Source: Gp6-AA40 sp036802945
GTDB lineage: Bacteria > Acidobacteriota > Vicinamibacteria > Vicinamibacterales > UBA2999
Length of the DNA stretch: 64,000 nt
Direction: 5' to 3'
Assembly (NCBI GenBank): GCA_036802945.1
Contig: DAIRVG010000014.1
Span: 1 to 64,000, forward strand
Shown here: piece by piece, positions 56,829 through 64,000 of the stretch
Position numbering within the stretch: position 1 is the stretch's first letter
Layout of the letters: every line of letters begins with the position of its first letter
Made by a program: the position numbers and the translations under genes
The notes under the pieces: model-generated
Database searches by the model: none
Told to the model about the DNA's origin: nothing
What the model saw: the letters and a program-made list of their open reading frames with translations, nothing else

Positions 56829-59072
56829 CTACGAATTGGTGACGACCTGCAGCTCGCCGTTGTCCACGATGATTCGCGCGGTGCCGCCTTCCGCGAGCGC
56901 ACCGAAAAGCATCGCTTCCGACAGCGGCTTCTTCACCTTGCGCTCGATGAGCCGTGCCATCGGCCTCGCGCCAAATGCCCGATCGAACCCCGAGGCGGCA
57001 AGCCACGCGCGCGCCAGCAGATCGAGCTCGATCGTCACGCCCCTGGCGGCCACCAGCGCACGCAGTTCGTCGATCTGCTTGTCGACCACGCGCTCGATCT
57101 CCGCCGGCCCAAGCGCGTTGAAGTGCACGATTGCGTCGAGCCGGTTTCGGAATTCCGGGGAGAACATCTTTTCCAGCGCGCCGCGCGACGAGACGCCCTG
57201 TCCGCCCGTCTCGCCGAATCCGAGGCGGCGATCGGAGAGATCCCGTGCGCCGGCGTTGGTCGTCATGATCAGGATCACGTGACGGAAGTCCGCCTTGCGG
57301 CCGTGCGAGTCGGTGAGCGTCGCATGGTCCATGACCTGGAGCAGGATGCTGACCATGTCCGGGTGCGCCTTCTCGACCTCGTCCAGCAGCAGCACCGCGT
57401 GCGGTGACTTGCGGATCGCGTCGATCAGCAGCCCGCCCTCCTCGAACCCGATGTACCCCGGCGGCGCGCCAATCAGCCGCGAGACGGCATGCTTCTCCAT
57501 GTACTCGGACATGTCGTAGCGGAGGAAGTCGATCCCCAGAATGCGCGCAAGCTGGCGCGCAAGCTCGGTCTTGCCGACGCCTGTCGGTCCGGCGAACAGG
57601 AAGTTTCCGATCGGCTTCTCGGGCGACCGCAATCCCGATCGTGACAGCTTGATCGCGGACGCGACCTCGTCAATCGCGCTTTCCTGCCCGAAGATGACCA
57701 GCTTCAGGTGCTTGTCGAGCGTCGCGAGCGCCGCGCGATCGTCGCTCGACACCGCCTGCACGGGGACACGCGCCATCCGCGCGACGATCCTTTCGATCTG
57801 CGCGGGCCCAATCGCGGCGACACGCTGATCGGCAGGCAGGAGCTTCTGCGACGCCCCTGCTTCGTCCAGGACGTCGATGGCTTTGTCCGGCAGGTGCAGG
57901 TCCTTCAAGTGCTTCGCCGAGAGCGTCACGGCCGCAGCGAGCGCTTCGTCCGTGTAGCGCACGCCGTGATGCGCTTCGTACGGAGGCCGCAGGCCCTTGA
58001 GGATCTCGAGCGCCTCTTCCTCCGATGGCTCCAGCACGTCAATCTTCTGAAAGCGGCGCGACAAGGCGCGATCGCGATCGAACGACTGTTTCACATCGTT
58101 GAAGGTCGTCGAGCCGATGCAGCGCAGCGTGCCGTTGGCAAGCGCGGGCTTCAGCAGGTTGCCGGCGTCCATCGCACCGCCTGACGCGGCGCCGGCGCCA
58201 ACGAGCGAATGGATCTCGTCGATGAACAGGATGGCGTTCGGCTCCTTCTCCAGACGATCGAGCACCTGTTTCACGCGCTCCTCGAAGTCGCCGCGATAGC
58301 GGGTCCCGGCGATCAGCGCTCCGAGATCGAGGGCAAAGACCTTCGAGTCGCGAAGCACGTCCGGCACCTGGCCCTGCTGGATGCGCAGCGCGAGCCCTTC
58401 CGCGAGCGCCGTCTTTCCGACGCCCGGTTCACCGACCAGCAGCGGGTTGTTCTTCCGGCGGCGGCACAGGACCTGGATCATGCGCTCCAGTTCGAGCTCG
58501 CGGCCGATCAACGGATCGATCTGCCCCGCGGCAGCGCGCGCGACCAGATCGGTGGCGTACGCTTCGAGCGGATCGGTCGACGGCGGCCCGGCGGGGCCAG
58601 CCTCGCCCGGTTGGGGCACCGTCTGGCCTCGGCCGCCGTGCGAGATCACCCGCAGGAGCGTCAGTCGATCGAGCCCCTGGCTTTGCAGGAAGAACGCGGC
58701 GTGACTTTCCTGCTCCTGCAGCATGAAAACGAGCAGGCTTCCGCTATCAACCTGCTTTGCGCTCGACACCGCCGCGTGCACGACGGCCTGTTGAACGACG
58801 CGATCAAATCCGACGGACGGCTCAGGCTCGACCGAACCGGGCGCTGGAACCGGCGTGAACGCTTTTGCCAGCACGTCGTCGACCTGCTTGCGAAGCGCAT
58901 CGAGGTTGACGCCGCACGTCGCCAGCAGCCCCCGCGCCTGCGGTTCGTCGGTGAGCGCGCGCAGCAGATGCTCGAGGCCGACGGTGTCGTGCCGCCGGTC
59001 GCTCGCCAGGCGGAAGGCGCGCTGAATGGTTTCGAGGGTTTCGGGCGCAAAGGGAACTGGAGGCTTGCTCAT
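56829..59072 (-). CDS. clpA: ATP-dependent Clp protease ATP-binding subunit ClpA
   Basis: The protein has 747 residues and two AAA+ modules. The N-terminal Clp_N double repeat (AFRLASDRRHDTVGLEHLLR) is followed by Walker A1 in GEPGVGKTALAEGLAL near 212 and Walker A2 in GPTGVGKTELARQLAR near 494, with IDEIHSLVGAGAASGG as Walker B/pore region in module 1. The LGF loop (DRRLGFGETGGQ near 611) docks to ClpP. The length and order identify ClpA rather than ClpC or ClpX. It unfolds substrates, including N-degron proteins delivered by ClpS encoded 4 bp upstream. ATG 59072. Confidence 0.94.
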   Translation of the reverse strand: MSKPPVPFAPETLETIQRAFRLASDRRHDTVGLEHLLRALTDEPQARGLLATCGVNLDALRKQVDDVLAKAFTPVPAPGSVEPEPSVGFDRVVQQAVVHAAVSSAKQVDSGSLLVFMLQEQESHAAFFLQSQGLDRLTLLRVISHGGRGQTVPQPGEAGPAGPPSTDPLEAYATDLVARAAAGQIDPLIGRELELERMIQVLCRRRKNNPLLVGEPGVGKTALAEGLALRIQQGQVPDVLRDSKVFALDLGALIAGTRYRGDFEERVKQVLDRLEKEPNAILFIDEIHSLVGAGAASGGAMDAGNLLKPALANGTLRCIGSTTFNDVKQSFDRDRALSRRFQKIDVLEPSEEEALEILKGLRPPYEAHHGVRYTDEALAAAVTLSAKHLKDLHLPDKAIDVLDEAGASQKLLPADQRVAAIGPAQIERIVARMARVPVQAVSSDDRAALATLDKHLKLVIFGQESAIDEVASAIKLSRSGLRSPEKPIGNFLFAGPTGVGKTELARQLARILGIDFLRYDMSEYMEKHAVSRLIGAPPGYIGFEEGGLLIDAIRKSPHAVLLLDEVEKAHPDMVSILLQVMDHATLTDSHGRKADFRHVILIMTTNAGARDLSDRRLGFGETGGQGVSSRGALEKMFSPEFRNRLDAIVHFNALGPAEIERVVDKQIDELRALVAARGVTIELDLLARAWLAASGFDRAFGARPMARLIERKVKKPLSEAMLFGALAEGGTARIIVDNGELQVVTNS

Positions 59073-59076
59073 ATGG

Positions 59077-59409
59077 CTATGACTCTTTGCCCTCGGGTTC
59101 AGGTTCCATCGTCACCAGTAGCGGGAACTCGTGTTCTTCAGCGAGCTGCTTCGTGGCCTTGACCTTGGTTTCGGCAATATCGTGGGTGTAGATGCCGGCG
59201 AGCCCCATCCCGGACTGGTGGACGCTCATCATGATCGTGAACGCCTCGCCGCGCGGCTTGTTGAAGATCGTCTCGAGAATCCAGACGACGAAATCCTGGG
59301 TGGTGTAGTCGTCATTGTGCAGGAGCACGCGCCACAGGCGCGGACGCTGGAGCTTCTGCTCCTGGCGCGGTTCGGTGACGGTGGATTCCTTCGAAAACGG
59401 CTCACTCAT
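59077..59409 (-). CDS. clpS: ClpS adaptor protein
   Basis: The protein has 110 residues. WRVLLHNDDYTTQDFVVWIL is the conserved N-degron pocket region and TIMMSVHQSGMGLAGIYTHD is the ClpA-binding region of ClpS. It recognises N-terminal bulky residues and hands substrates to ClpA. The gene lies between aat and clpA, with 25 and 4 bp gaps, so the three form a single pathway operon. ATG 59409. Confidence 0.95.
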   Translation of the reverse strand: MSEPFSKESTVTEPRQEQKLQRPRLWRVLLHNDDYTTQDFVVWILETIFNKPRGEAFTIMMSVHQSGMGLAGIYTHDIAETKVKATKQLAEEHEFPLLVTMEPEPEGKES

Positions 59410-59434
59410 TCCTTACTGGACACTTCCATTCTAC

Positions 59435-60139
59435 TCAGAGGTCCCGCATCAGATCGTCCTCGATCACCCAGGGCAAAGGCACAGGCGGCAGCGCAATCCC
59501 GCGCTCGAGGCGCCGCAGAAAATCTGCGCGCGGAACCTCACGTGCGCCGAGCGAGGCAAGGTGTTCCGTCGACATCTGGCAGTCGATCAGCTCGAACTGC
59601 CATCGGTCCAGTTGGCGCGCGAGCCAGGACACCGCGACTTTGGACGCATTGCTCCGGCGGGTAAACATCGACTCCCCGTAGAAAATCCGGCCGACAGCCA
59701 CCCCGTAAAGGCCTCCCGCGAGCTGGCCGTCGGCCCAGGCTTCCACCGAGTGCGCATGGCCGAGCTCGGCCATGCGCGTGTACGCCCGCATCATGTCAGC
59801 GGTGATCCAGGTGCCGTCCTGCTTGTCCCTCGGGCCGGCGCAGCCTTCCATCACGCTCTGGAACGCCCGATCGAACGTGACGGTGAACTCCTGGGACCGG
59901 ATCGTGCGACGGAGCGATCTGGACAGGTGCAGCTCGCCCGGAAGGAGCACCATGCGCGGATCAGGGCTCCACCACAGCACCGGATCCTCGTCGTTGAACC
60001 ACGGGAAGATCCCGCGCGCGTACGCATCGAGCAGCCGCGCAGGCGAAAGATCCCCGCCAGCCGCCAGCAACCCGTTCGGCTCGACGAGCGCCTGTTCGAC
60101 AGGAGGAAACGGATCTCGGAGACCCAGCCACGGAATCAC
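59435..60139 (-). CDS. aat: Leucyl/phenylalanyl-tRNA-protein transferase
   Basis: The protein has 234 residues and is Aat, which adds Leu or Phe from tRNA to the N-terminal Arg or Lys of proteins, creating N-degrons for ClpS. GIFPWFNDEDPVLWWSPDPR and IRSQEFTVTFDRAFQSVMEG are hallmark sequences; YGVAVGRIFYGESMFTRRSN and LIDCQMSTEHLASLGARE complete the fold. ATG 60139 is chosen; only 25 bp separate it from clpS. Together with clpS and clpA it provides the entire N-end-rule chain. Confidence 0.94.
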   Translation of the reverse strand: MIPWLGLRDPFPPVEQALVEPNGLLAAGGDLSPARLLDAYARGIFPWFNDEDPVLWWSPDPRMVLLPGELHLSRSLRRTIRSQEFTVTFDRAFQSVMEGCAGPRDKQDGTWITADMMRAYTRMAELGHAHSVEAWADGQLAGGLYGVAVGRIFYGESMFTRRSNASKVAVSWLARQLDRWQFELIDCQMSTEHLASLGAREVPRADFLRRLERGIALPPVPLPWVIEDDLMRDL

Positions 60140-60178
60140 TCACGCTGCTCCATCTATGAATCTATGATCGATGATCTA

Positions 60179-60235
60179 AACCACGAAGACACGAGGCCAA
60201 CTATTTCTTCGTGTATTTCGCGCCCTTCGTAGTGA
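60179..60235. repeat. CCACGAAGACACGAGG inverted repeat (family B) upstream of gluQ
   Basis: AACCACGAAGACACGAGG at 60179 pairs with TTCTTCGTGTATTTCGCGCC and CCTTCGTAGTG. It lies between divergent aat and gluQ genes. Confidence 0.8.
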
Positions 60236-60277
60236 TTCGTTGACAGCGATCCCAAATTTCAGATCGGCAACGTCCAG

Positions 60278-61063
60278 ATGGTGACGCGGTTTGCCCCCTC
60301 GCCCACTGGTTATCTGCACATCGGCCACGTCGTCAACGCGATCTACGTGTGGCGCACGGCGCGCGAGGCGGGCGGGCGGGTGCTGCTGCGCATCGAAGAT
60401 CACGATCGCGTCAGATGCCGACCCGAATACGAAGTGGCGATCCTCGAGGATCTCGAGTGGCTTGGGTTCGAGCCGGATGAGGGGGTGCGGCCATTGCTGC
60501 GGCAAAGCGACCGCGCACATCTCTACGAAGAGGCGCTCGTCCGGCTTCGGACGACGCATCACGTGTACGCATGCGATTGCTCGCGAAAGCAGATCGGGGG
60601 CGAACGGTATGACGGCCGTTGCCGAGAGCGGCGACTTGCGGACGAACATGGACGCGGCGTCCGCGTACGTATCGAGCCGGGATCTGAAATTTTCGAAGAT
60701 CTGCTGCTTGGTGCGATCGAGCAAACTCCGGCCGATCAGTGCGGCGACCTCCTTCTTCGCGACAGGAACGGACAGTGGACGTACCAATTCGCGGCGACTG
60801 TCGACGACATGCTCCAAGGGGTTACTCACATCATCCGGGGCGCGGACCTCCTCAGCTCAACCGCGCGTCAGCTTCGACTCGCCCGCATGCTTGGTCGCAG
60901 GGATACTCCTCTTTATCTTCATCACCCGCTCGTCTTGAAGCCGAACGGAGAAAAACTCAGCAAGAGTGCCGCGGATACTGGAGTGCGAGAGTTACGTCGG
61001 GCGGGAATGAGCGCCGCGGATGTAATCGCCCTGGCGACCGAGAGGGCAGGTCTCAGTAAATAG
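60278..61063 (+). CDS. gluQ: Glutamyl-Q tRNA(Asp) synthetase
   Basis: The protein has 261 residues, a truncated glutamyl-tRNA synthetase catalytic domain without the anticodon-binding part. FAPSPTGYLHIGHVVNAIYV carries the HIGH-class signature and LKPNGEKLSKSAADTG the KMSKS equivalent. A zinc-knuckle-like stretch is seen in YACDCSRKQIGGERYDGRCR. Such proteins (GluQ, YadB) glutamylate the queuosine base of tRNA-Asp rather than charge tRNA-Glu. ATG 60278 gives the standard length. It is divergent from aat and convergent with a small gene. No queuosine genes are in the window. Confidence 0.9.
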   Translation: MVTRFAPSPTGYLHIGHVVNAIYVWRTAREAGGRVLLRIEDHDRVRCRPEYEVAILEDLEWLGFEPDEGVRPLLRQSDRAHLYEEALVRLRTTHHVYACDCSRKQIGGERYDGRCRERRLADEHGRGVRVRIEPGSEIFEDLLLGAIEQTPADQCGDLLLRDRNGQWTYQFAATVDDMLQGVTHIIRGADLLSSTARQLRLARMLGRRDTPLYLHHPLVLKPNGEKLSKSAADTGVRELRRAGMSAADVIALATERAGLSK

Positions 61064-61068
61064 CTGCT

Positions 61069-61308
61069 TTACACGCGTCTCATGTACTCGCCGCGAGGTG
61101 TGTGCACGAGGAAGCCTTCGTTTGTGAGCGTTCGCAATACCCAGGCACATGCAGGCTCCGGCAGGCCGAACAGACGCTTCGCCTGGTTCAACGTCACGCG
61201 CAAAGACGGCATCTCCTCGAATTCGCTGCGGATCCGATTGAGCGTCGCCTGCCAGACGAGGTCGGGCAGGCGATACGGACTTCGCCGGCGCCAGTTGTGA
61301 TCGAACAC
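61069..61308 (-). CDS. Small winged-helix-like protein, unknown
   Basis: The protein has 79 residues. Sequence such as LRVTLNQAKRLFGLPEPACA and WVLRTLTNEGFLVHTPRGEY resembles a minimal winged helix found as a short conserved gene in many proteobacteria and acidobacteria. Its target is unknown. ATG 61308. Five bases separate it from the stop of gluQ. Confidence 0.65.
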   Translation of the reverse strand: MFDHNWRRRSPYRLPDLVWQATLNRIRSEFEEMPSLRVTLNQAKRLFGLPEPACAWVLRTLTNEGFLVHTPRGEYMRRV

Positions 61309-61345
61309 GTCAAAAACCTTACAAAGCTTCTACTGCCATTCGCGT

Positions 61346-62320
61346 TTATTTCGTCCTCTTCCCGACGCGAATACGGTCGACGACCTGCGTGACGCCCTCC
61401 GCTTCGCCCGCCAGCGTGAGAGCTCGTTGCTTCGCAGCTCTGGTCGGCACGGTGCCTTCGAGCAGAATGACGCCGTTCTTGGCTGTCACCTGAATGTCGG
61501 CGCCCTTCACCAGGCCGTCGGACGAGAGCTTCGTCTGTAGGCGCGTCGTCATCGCCGTGTCGTCGACCTTGGCTGCCGCCGGCGGTTGCGCGACCGCGCT
61601 GGGGGCAGCGGTCAAAGCCGGCGATGGTGCCGCCTCGCTCTGCTCGGTCACCACGGTCAGGCTATCTTCAACGCGCTGCACGCCTTCGGCCGAACGCGCC
61701 AGCAGGAGCGCCTGAGCGCGTTCGTCGTCGCTGCCGACTTCGCCATGCAGCGTCACGATCCCGTTGCTGGACGTGACATCGATCCGCCGGCCCTTGATCT
61801 TGTCGTCGAGGAAGTACTTCGCCTGAATGCCAGAGGTGATTCGCGCGTCATCTGTGCGTGGCGTGCTCTCCGGCACCGCTCTTCCTGTCGTGGCGACGGC
61901 ACCCCCCGTAGCCGCATTCGCCGGGTCCGCCACCGCAACAGGTGCCGCGACCATCACGAAGAGCTGGTCGACAACCTGTTTCACGCCGTCGGTGTTCTGG
62001 GCGATCGCCACCGCGAGCGAGCGCATGGGCTCGTTCTGGACGCGCCCCTTCAGCGTCACGACACCATCGCGCGAGGACACATTGATGTCGGTCGCCTTGA
62101 TCTCACGGTCGGCGACGAACTTCGATTGAATCTTCGTGGTGAGCCACCCGTCGGCGAGCTCATCGCCAGCCTTTGCTGCGATCTTCTTCGTCTCGCCCTT
62201 GATGTCGGACGCGACGTCTTTGGCCGTCTTGTTCGCATCGGCCTTCGTTCCCGCCCCCTCACAACCGGCCAGGGCGACGGCAAACGCCATCACGCAACAC
62301 AAGAGCTGAGGTGCTTTCAT
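61346..62320 (-). CDS. Lipoprotein with three BON domains
   Basis: The protein has 324 residues, with a signal peptide and lipobox (ALAGCEGAG). Three BON (bacterial OsmY and nodulation) domains follow: DGVVTLKGRVQNEPMRSLAV, NGIVTLHGEVGSDDERAQAL and NGVILLEGTVPTRAAKQRAL, each preceded by a D/A-xxxxxIQxK helix and separated by low-complexity Ala/Pro/Thr linkers. BON domains bind membranes or phospholipids and occur in stress-related proteins like OsmY. ATG 62320, with GGAGGAG about 4 bp upstream. It diverges from a second BON protein with a 105 bp spacer. Confidence 0.88.
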   Translation of the reverse strand: MKAPQLLCCVMAFAVALAGCEGAGTKADANKTAKDVASDIKGETKKIAAKAGDELADGWLTTKIQSKFVADREIKATDINVSSRDGVVTLKGRVQNEPMRSLAVAIAQNTDGVKQVVDQLFVMVAAPVAVADPANAATGGAVATTGRAVPESTPRTDDARITSGIQAKYFLDDKIKGRRIDVTSSNGIVTLHGEVGSDDERAQALLLARSAEGVQRVEDSLTVVTEQSEAAPSPALTAAPSAVAQPPAAAKVDDTAMTTRLQTKLSSDGLVKGADIQVTAKNGVILLEGTVPTRAAKQRALTLAGEAEGVTQVVDRIRVGKRTK

Positions 62321-62425
62321 GGACTCCTCCACCACCTTCGGGCGTGCAAAATGAACGCCTGTGGCCACAGCACAGCCGTACACGCTGGTCTGTGCCTTGC
62401 TGAACAAAAGCCAGTGGAGAGTCCT

Positions 62426-63100
62426 ATGGCAGACCGTCAGTTGCACGAAGATGAGTCCGATCCCAGCCGCCGTGAGCTCGACCAGCTCAATTTCGATCAT
62501 CATCGCGAAGAACGTCATCGCCGGACGGGAAGGTCTGGGGCGAACCACGAGCGGGGCTCCAGCGACGACCGCGCGCACGGATCCGGCGATTATGGATGGC
62601 GCGGCGACGGCAGCTCGTGGGGCTTCTCGAGCGGAAGCCAGGAGTTCGACCGCCAGGGACACGGCGGCGGGTACGGCGAGGCACGTTATGGCGGGCGCGA
62701 GTGGATCGGGACTGAAACGTGGCGGGTTCCCGGACCATTTGCGGGGCGTGGCCCCCGCGGTTACCAGCGCTCCGACGATCGCATCCGCGAGGAGTTGAAC
62801 GATCGGCTGACTGCGCACGGTTTCATCGACGCGACAGACATCGAGTGCAGCGTGCACAACGGCGAAGTGACGCTCAACGGATTCGTCGACAGCCCGGACT
62901 CGAAGCGCGCCGCCGAAATTGTGGCGGAGGGGATCCAGGGCGTGCTGCACGACGTGCGCAACAATCTCCGAATCCGTTCGCCCGAGAACGCGGAAGGCGT
63001 CGGCCCCCCGAACACGGTGCGACCCACCAATCGTCGGTCTCGCGCCAGAACGTCCGCGCATGCAACTGACGCCGGACGGTCGCGCTCGCGGACGAAGTAG
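62426..63100 (+). CDS. Protein with a C-terminal BON domain and disordered Gly/Ser/Arg-rich N-terminus
   Basis: The protein has 224 residues. The first 115 residues are highly charged and low in hydrophobics (HEDESDPSRRELDQLNFDHH, then Gly/Ser/Arg-rich) with no signal peptide. A single BON domain follows at about residues 120-190 (RSDDRIREELNDRLTAHGFI, NGEVTLNGFVDSPDSKRAAE). An arginine-rich tail ends the protein. Similar proteins (YxRSDxRIRE-type) are common in proteobacteria and stress-linked. ATG 62426 follows GGAGAG. Confidence 0.8.
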   Translation: MADRQLHEDESDPSRRELDQLNFDHHREERHRRTGRSGANHERGSSDDRAHGSGDYGWRGDGSSWGFSSGSQEFDRQGHGGGYGEARYGGREWIGTETWRVPGPFAGRGPRGYQRSDDRIREELNDRLTAHGFIDATDIECSVHNGEVTLNGFVDSPDSKRAAEIVAEGIQGVLHDVRNNLRIRSPENAEGVGPPNTVRPTNRRSRARTSAHATDAGRSRSRTK

Positions 63101-63139
63101 CGCGCGTCGATTGACAGGCGGCTGAATTACCATATCCAC

Positions 63140-64000
63140 GTGAAGTTGTTTCGCGTCGGCACGCTATTCGTTGCGCTGATGATGTCCGCTGACGCCTTCG
63201 CGCAGGGGGCTCCGCGGCCCATAGGAGATGCCGGGCGCGCCGGATGGAATGCCATCCGAGACGGCCGCAACGACGAGGCTGCTGCCGCCTTTGCGGCTGC
63301 GATCGAGACCGAGCCGCGCGATCCCTCGCTGCATCTGGGTGCGGGACTCGCGGCGCAGCTGCTCGGAGATACGAACAAGGCCCGCGAATCGCTGGAACAG
63401 GCGCTGACCCTCGCGCCCAACTTCACCGCGGCGTCCCTGTTGCTAGGAGATCTGCTGTATCGCCAGAGCGACCTTCAGGGCGCGATCGCCATCTTTGAAG
63501 CGGCGGTGAAGCACGCACCGAACGACAAGACGCTTGTCGAGCGACTTGCGCGCCTGCGTCAGGAACCATCGCCGGAAAGAGGCTTCTTCCAGTCGCAGAG
63601 CGCCCATTTCGTCGTGCTCTTCGAAGGACCCGCGGACGACGAATTGGCGCGCCGCGCCGTGGAGCTGCTGGAGTCGGCGTACTGGCGCGTCGGCACGGCG
63701 CTCTATACGTTCCCGGACCGCGTCATTACCGTCGTTCTCTACACCGAGCAGCAGTTCCGCGACACCACGCGATCCCCGTCGTGGGCGGCCGCCGCGTACG
63801 ACGGCCGGATCCGCATTCCGATGCGAGGCGCGCTCGACCAGGCGCCCAGCGAGCTCGAGCGGGTCCTCACCCACGAGCTGACTCACGTAATAATTCGTGC
63901 AATCGCGCCGCGAGCTGTGCCGATGTGGCTCAATGAGGGGCTCGCGGTAATGTTCGAGCCGGACGGTTCTCGGTGGGCGCAAAATACGCTCGAGGCGTCG
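63140..64000 (+). CDS. Gluzincin-type peptidase with TPR N-terminus (3' end cut by window)
   Basis: At least 287 residues are in the window, and the frame is open through base 64000. A signal peptide (KLFRVGTLFVALMMSADAFA) from GTG 63140 is followed by two TPR-like units (GWNAIRDGRNDEAAAAFAAA, LLLGDLLYRQSDLQGAIAIF) and then a peptidase-MA-like catalytic domain with HELTHVIIR (HExxH-like zinc motif) and a downstream Glu in MWLNEGLAVMF. It is therefore a secreted zinc peptidase of the kind that occurs widely in acidobacteria. The substrate is unknown. The C-terminal part lies outside the window. Confidence 0.85.
   Translation, partial: MKLFRVGTLFVALMMSADAFAQGAPRPIGDAGRAGWNAIRDGRNDEAAAAFAAAIETEPRDPSLHLGAGLAAQLLGDTNKARESLEQALTLAPNFTAASLLLGDLLYRQSDLQGAIAIFEAAVKHAPNDKTLVERLARLRQEPSPERGFFQSQSAHFVVLFEGPADDELARRAVELLESAYWRVGTALYTFPDRVITVVLYTEQQFRDTTRSPSWAAAAYDGRIRIPMRGALDQAPSELERVLTHELTHVIIRAIAPRAVPMWLNEGLAVMFEPDGSRWAQNTLEAS

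Overview
The window looks like one contig of a high-GC, soil-type Acidobacteriota genome, most plausibly class Vicinamibacteria. This is an inference from two Oar-like TonB-dependent receptors with an N-terminal carboxypeptidase-like domain, secreted metallo-beta-lactamase-fold hydrolases, DUF6152 proteins, PQQ dehydrogenases, and dense dispersed palindromes of a kind familiar from that group. A run of exactly 100 N at 30281-30380 marks a scaffold gap, so this is a draft or metagenome-derived assembly. No rRNA, tRNA, CRISPR array or prophage is visible. Region 1-7 kb: a truncated PQQ dehydrogenase, an internally deleted IS6-like element, a secreted creatininase-fold protein, a 675 bp gene-poor stretch, a RodZ-like HTH/PEGA protein, a DUF983 membrane protein and a secreted two-domain protein with a DUF6152 partner. 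Region 7-19 kb: a TonB-dependent receptor divergent from a P5C-dehydrogenase-like aldehyde dehydrogenase, a phospholipase-D family enzyme, a GntR/FCD regulator, several very small genes embedded in repeats, and two tandem secreted metallo-beta-lactamase-fold proteins. Region 18.6-23.6 kb: a glycolate oxidase operon (71-aa ORF, glcD, glcE, glcF, GlcG/HbpS-like protein). Region 23.7-34.6 kb: a haloacid dehalogenase, a TPR lipoprotein, a tannase/feruloyl-esterase family enzyme, and an aerobic benzoyl-CoA (box) cluster with an enoyl-CoA isomerase-like protein, benzoate-CoA ligase, BoxC (split by the gap) and BoxB. boxA and boxD are not in the window. Region 34.6-47 kb: a second TonB-dependent receptor, an MFS exporter, an FAD monooxygenase, a VOC protein, an ACT-domain protein, an aldo/keto reductase, a nucleotidyltransferase-like/EEP pair, a ferredoxin and a UbiB-type kinase. 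Region 47-64 kb: an AddB-AddA recombination nuclease, a duplicated cupin flanked by two copies of a 160-180 bp palindrome, the operon aat-clpS-clpA-pdxH (N-end-rule proteolysis plus PLP synthesis), a GluQ-type tRNA-modifying synthetase, two BON-domain proteins and a truncated gluzincin peptidase. The most unusual property is the non-coding architecture. About 25 loci carry short-period degenerate tandem repeats, usually folded back as inverted repeats, in a handful of sequence families (CACAGAGA-, CCACGAAGG-, GGGATTTGG-, CCAACTCCC-, GGGGATA/GGGGTTA-, GTTCGAAG/GTTCAAG-like). A second class of compact 18-42 bp perfect palindromes is interspersed. Eight of twelve convergent gene junctions contain such an element. 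In several places the repeats have entered coding sequence: internally in addA, addB and glcE, and at the N-termini of glcE, an MBL-fold protein and a HAD hydrolase. In two small genes and one convergent pair they contribute stop codons. I regard this repeat system as the best candidate here for something not properly described.
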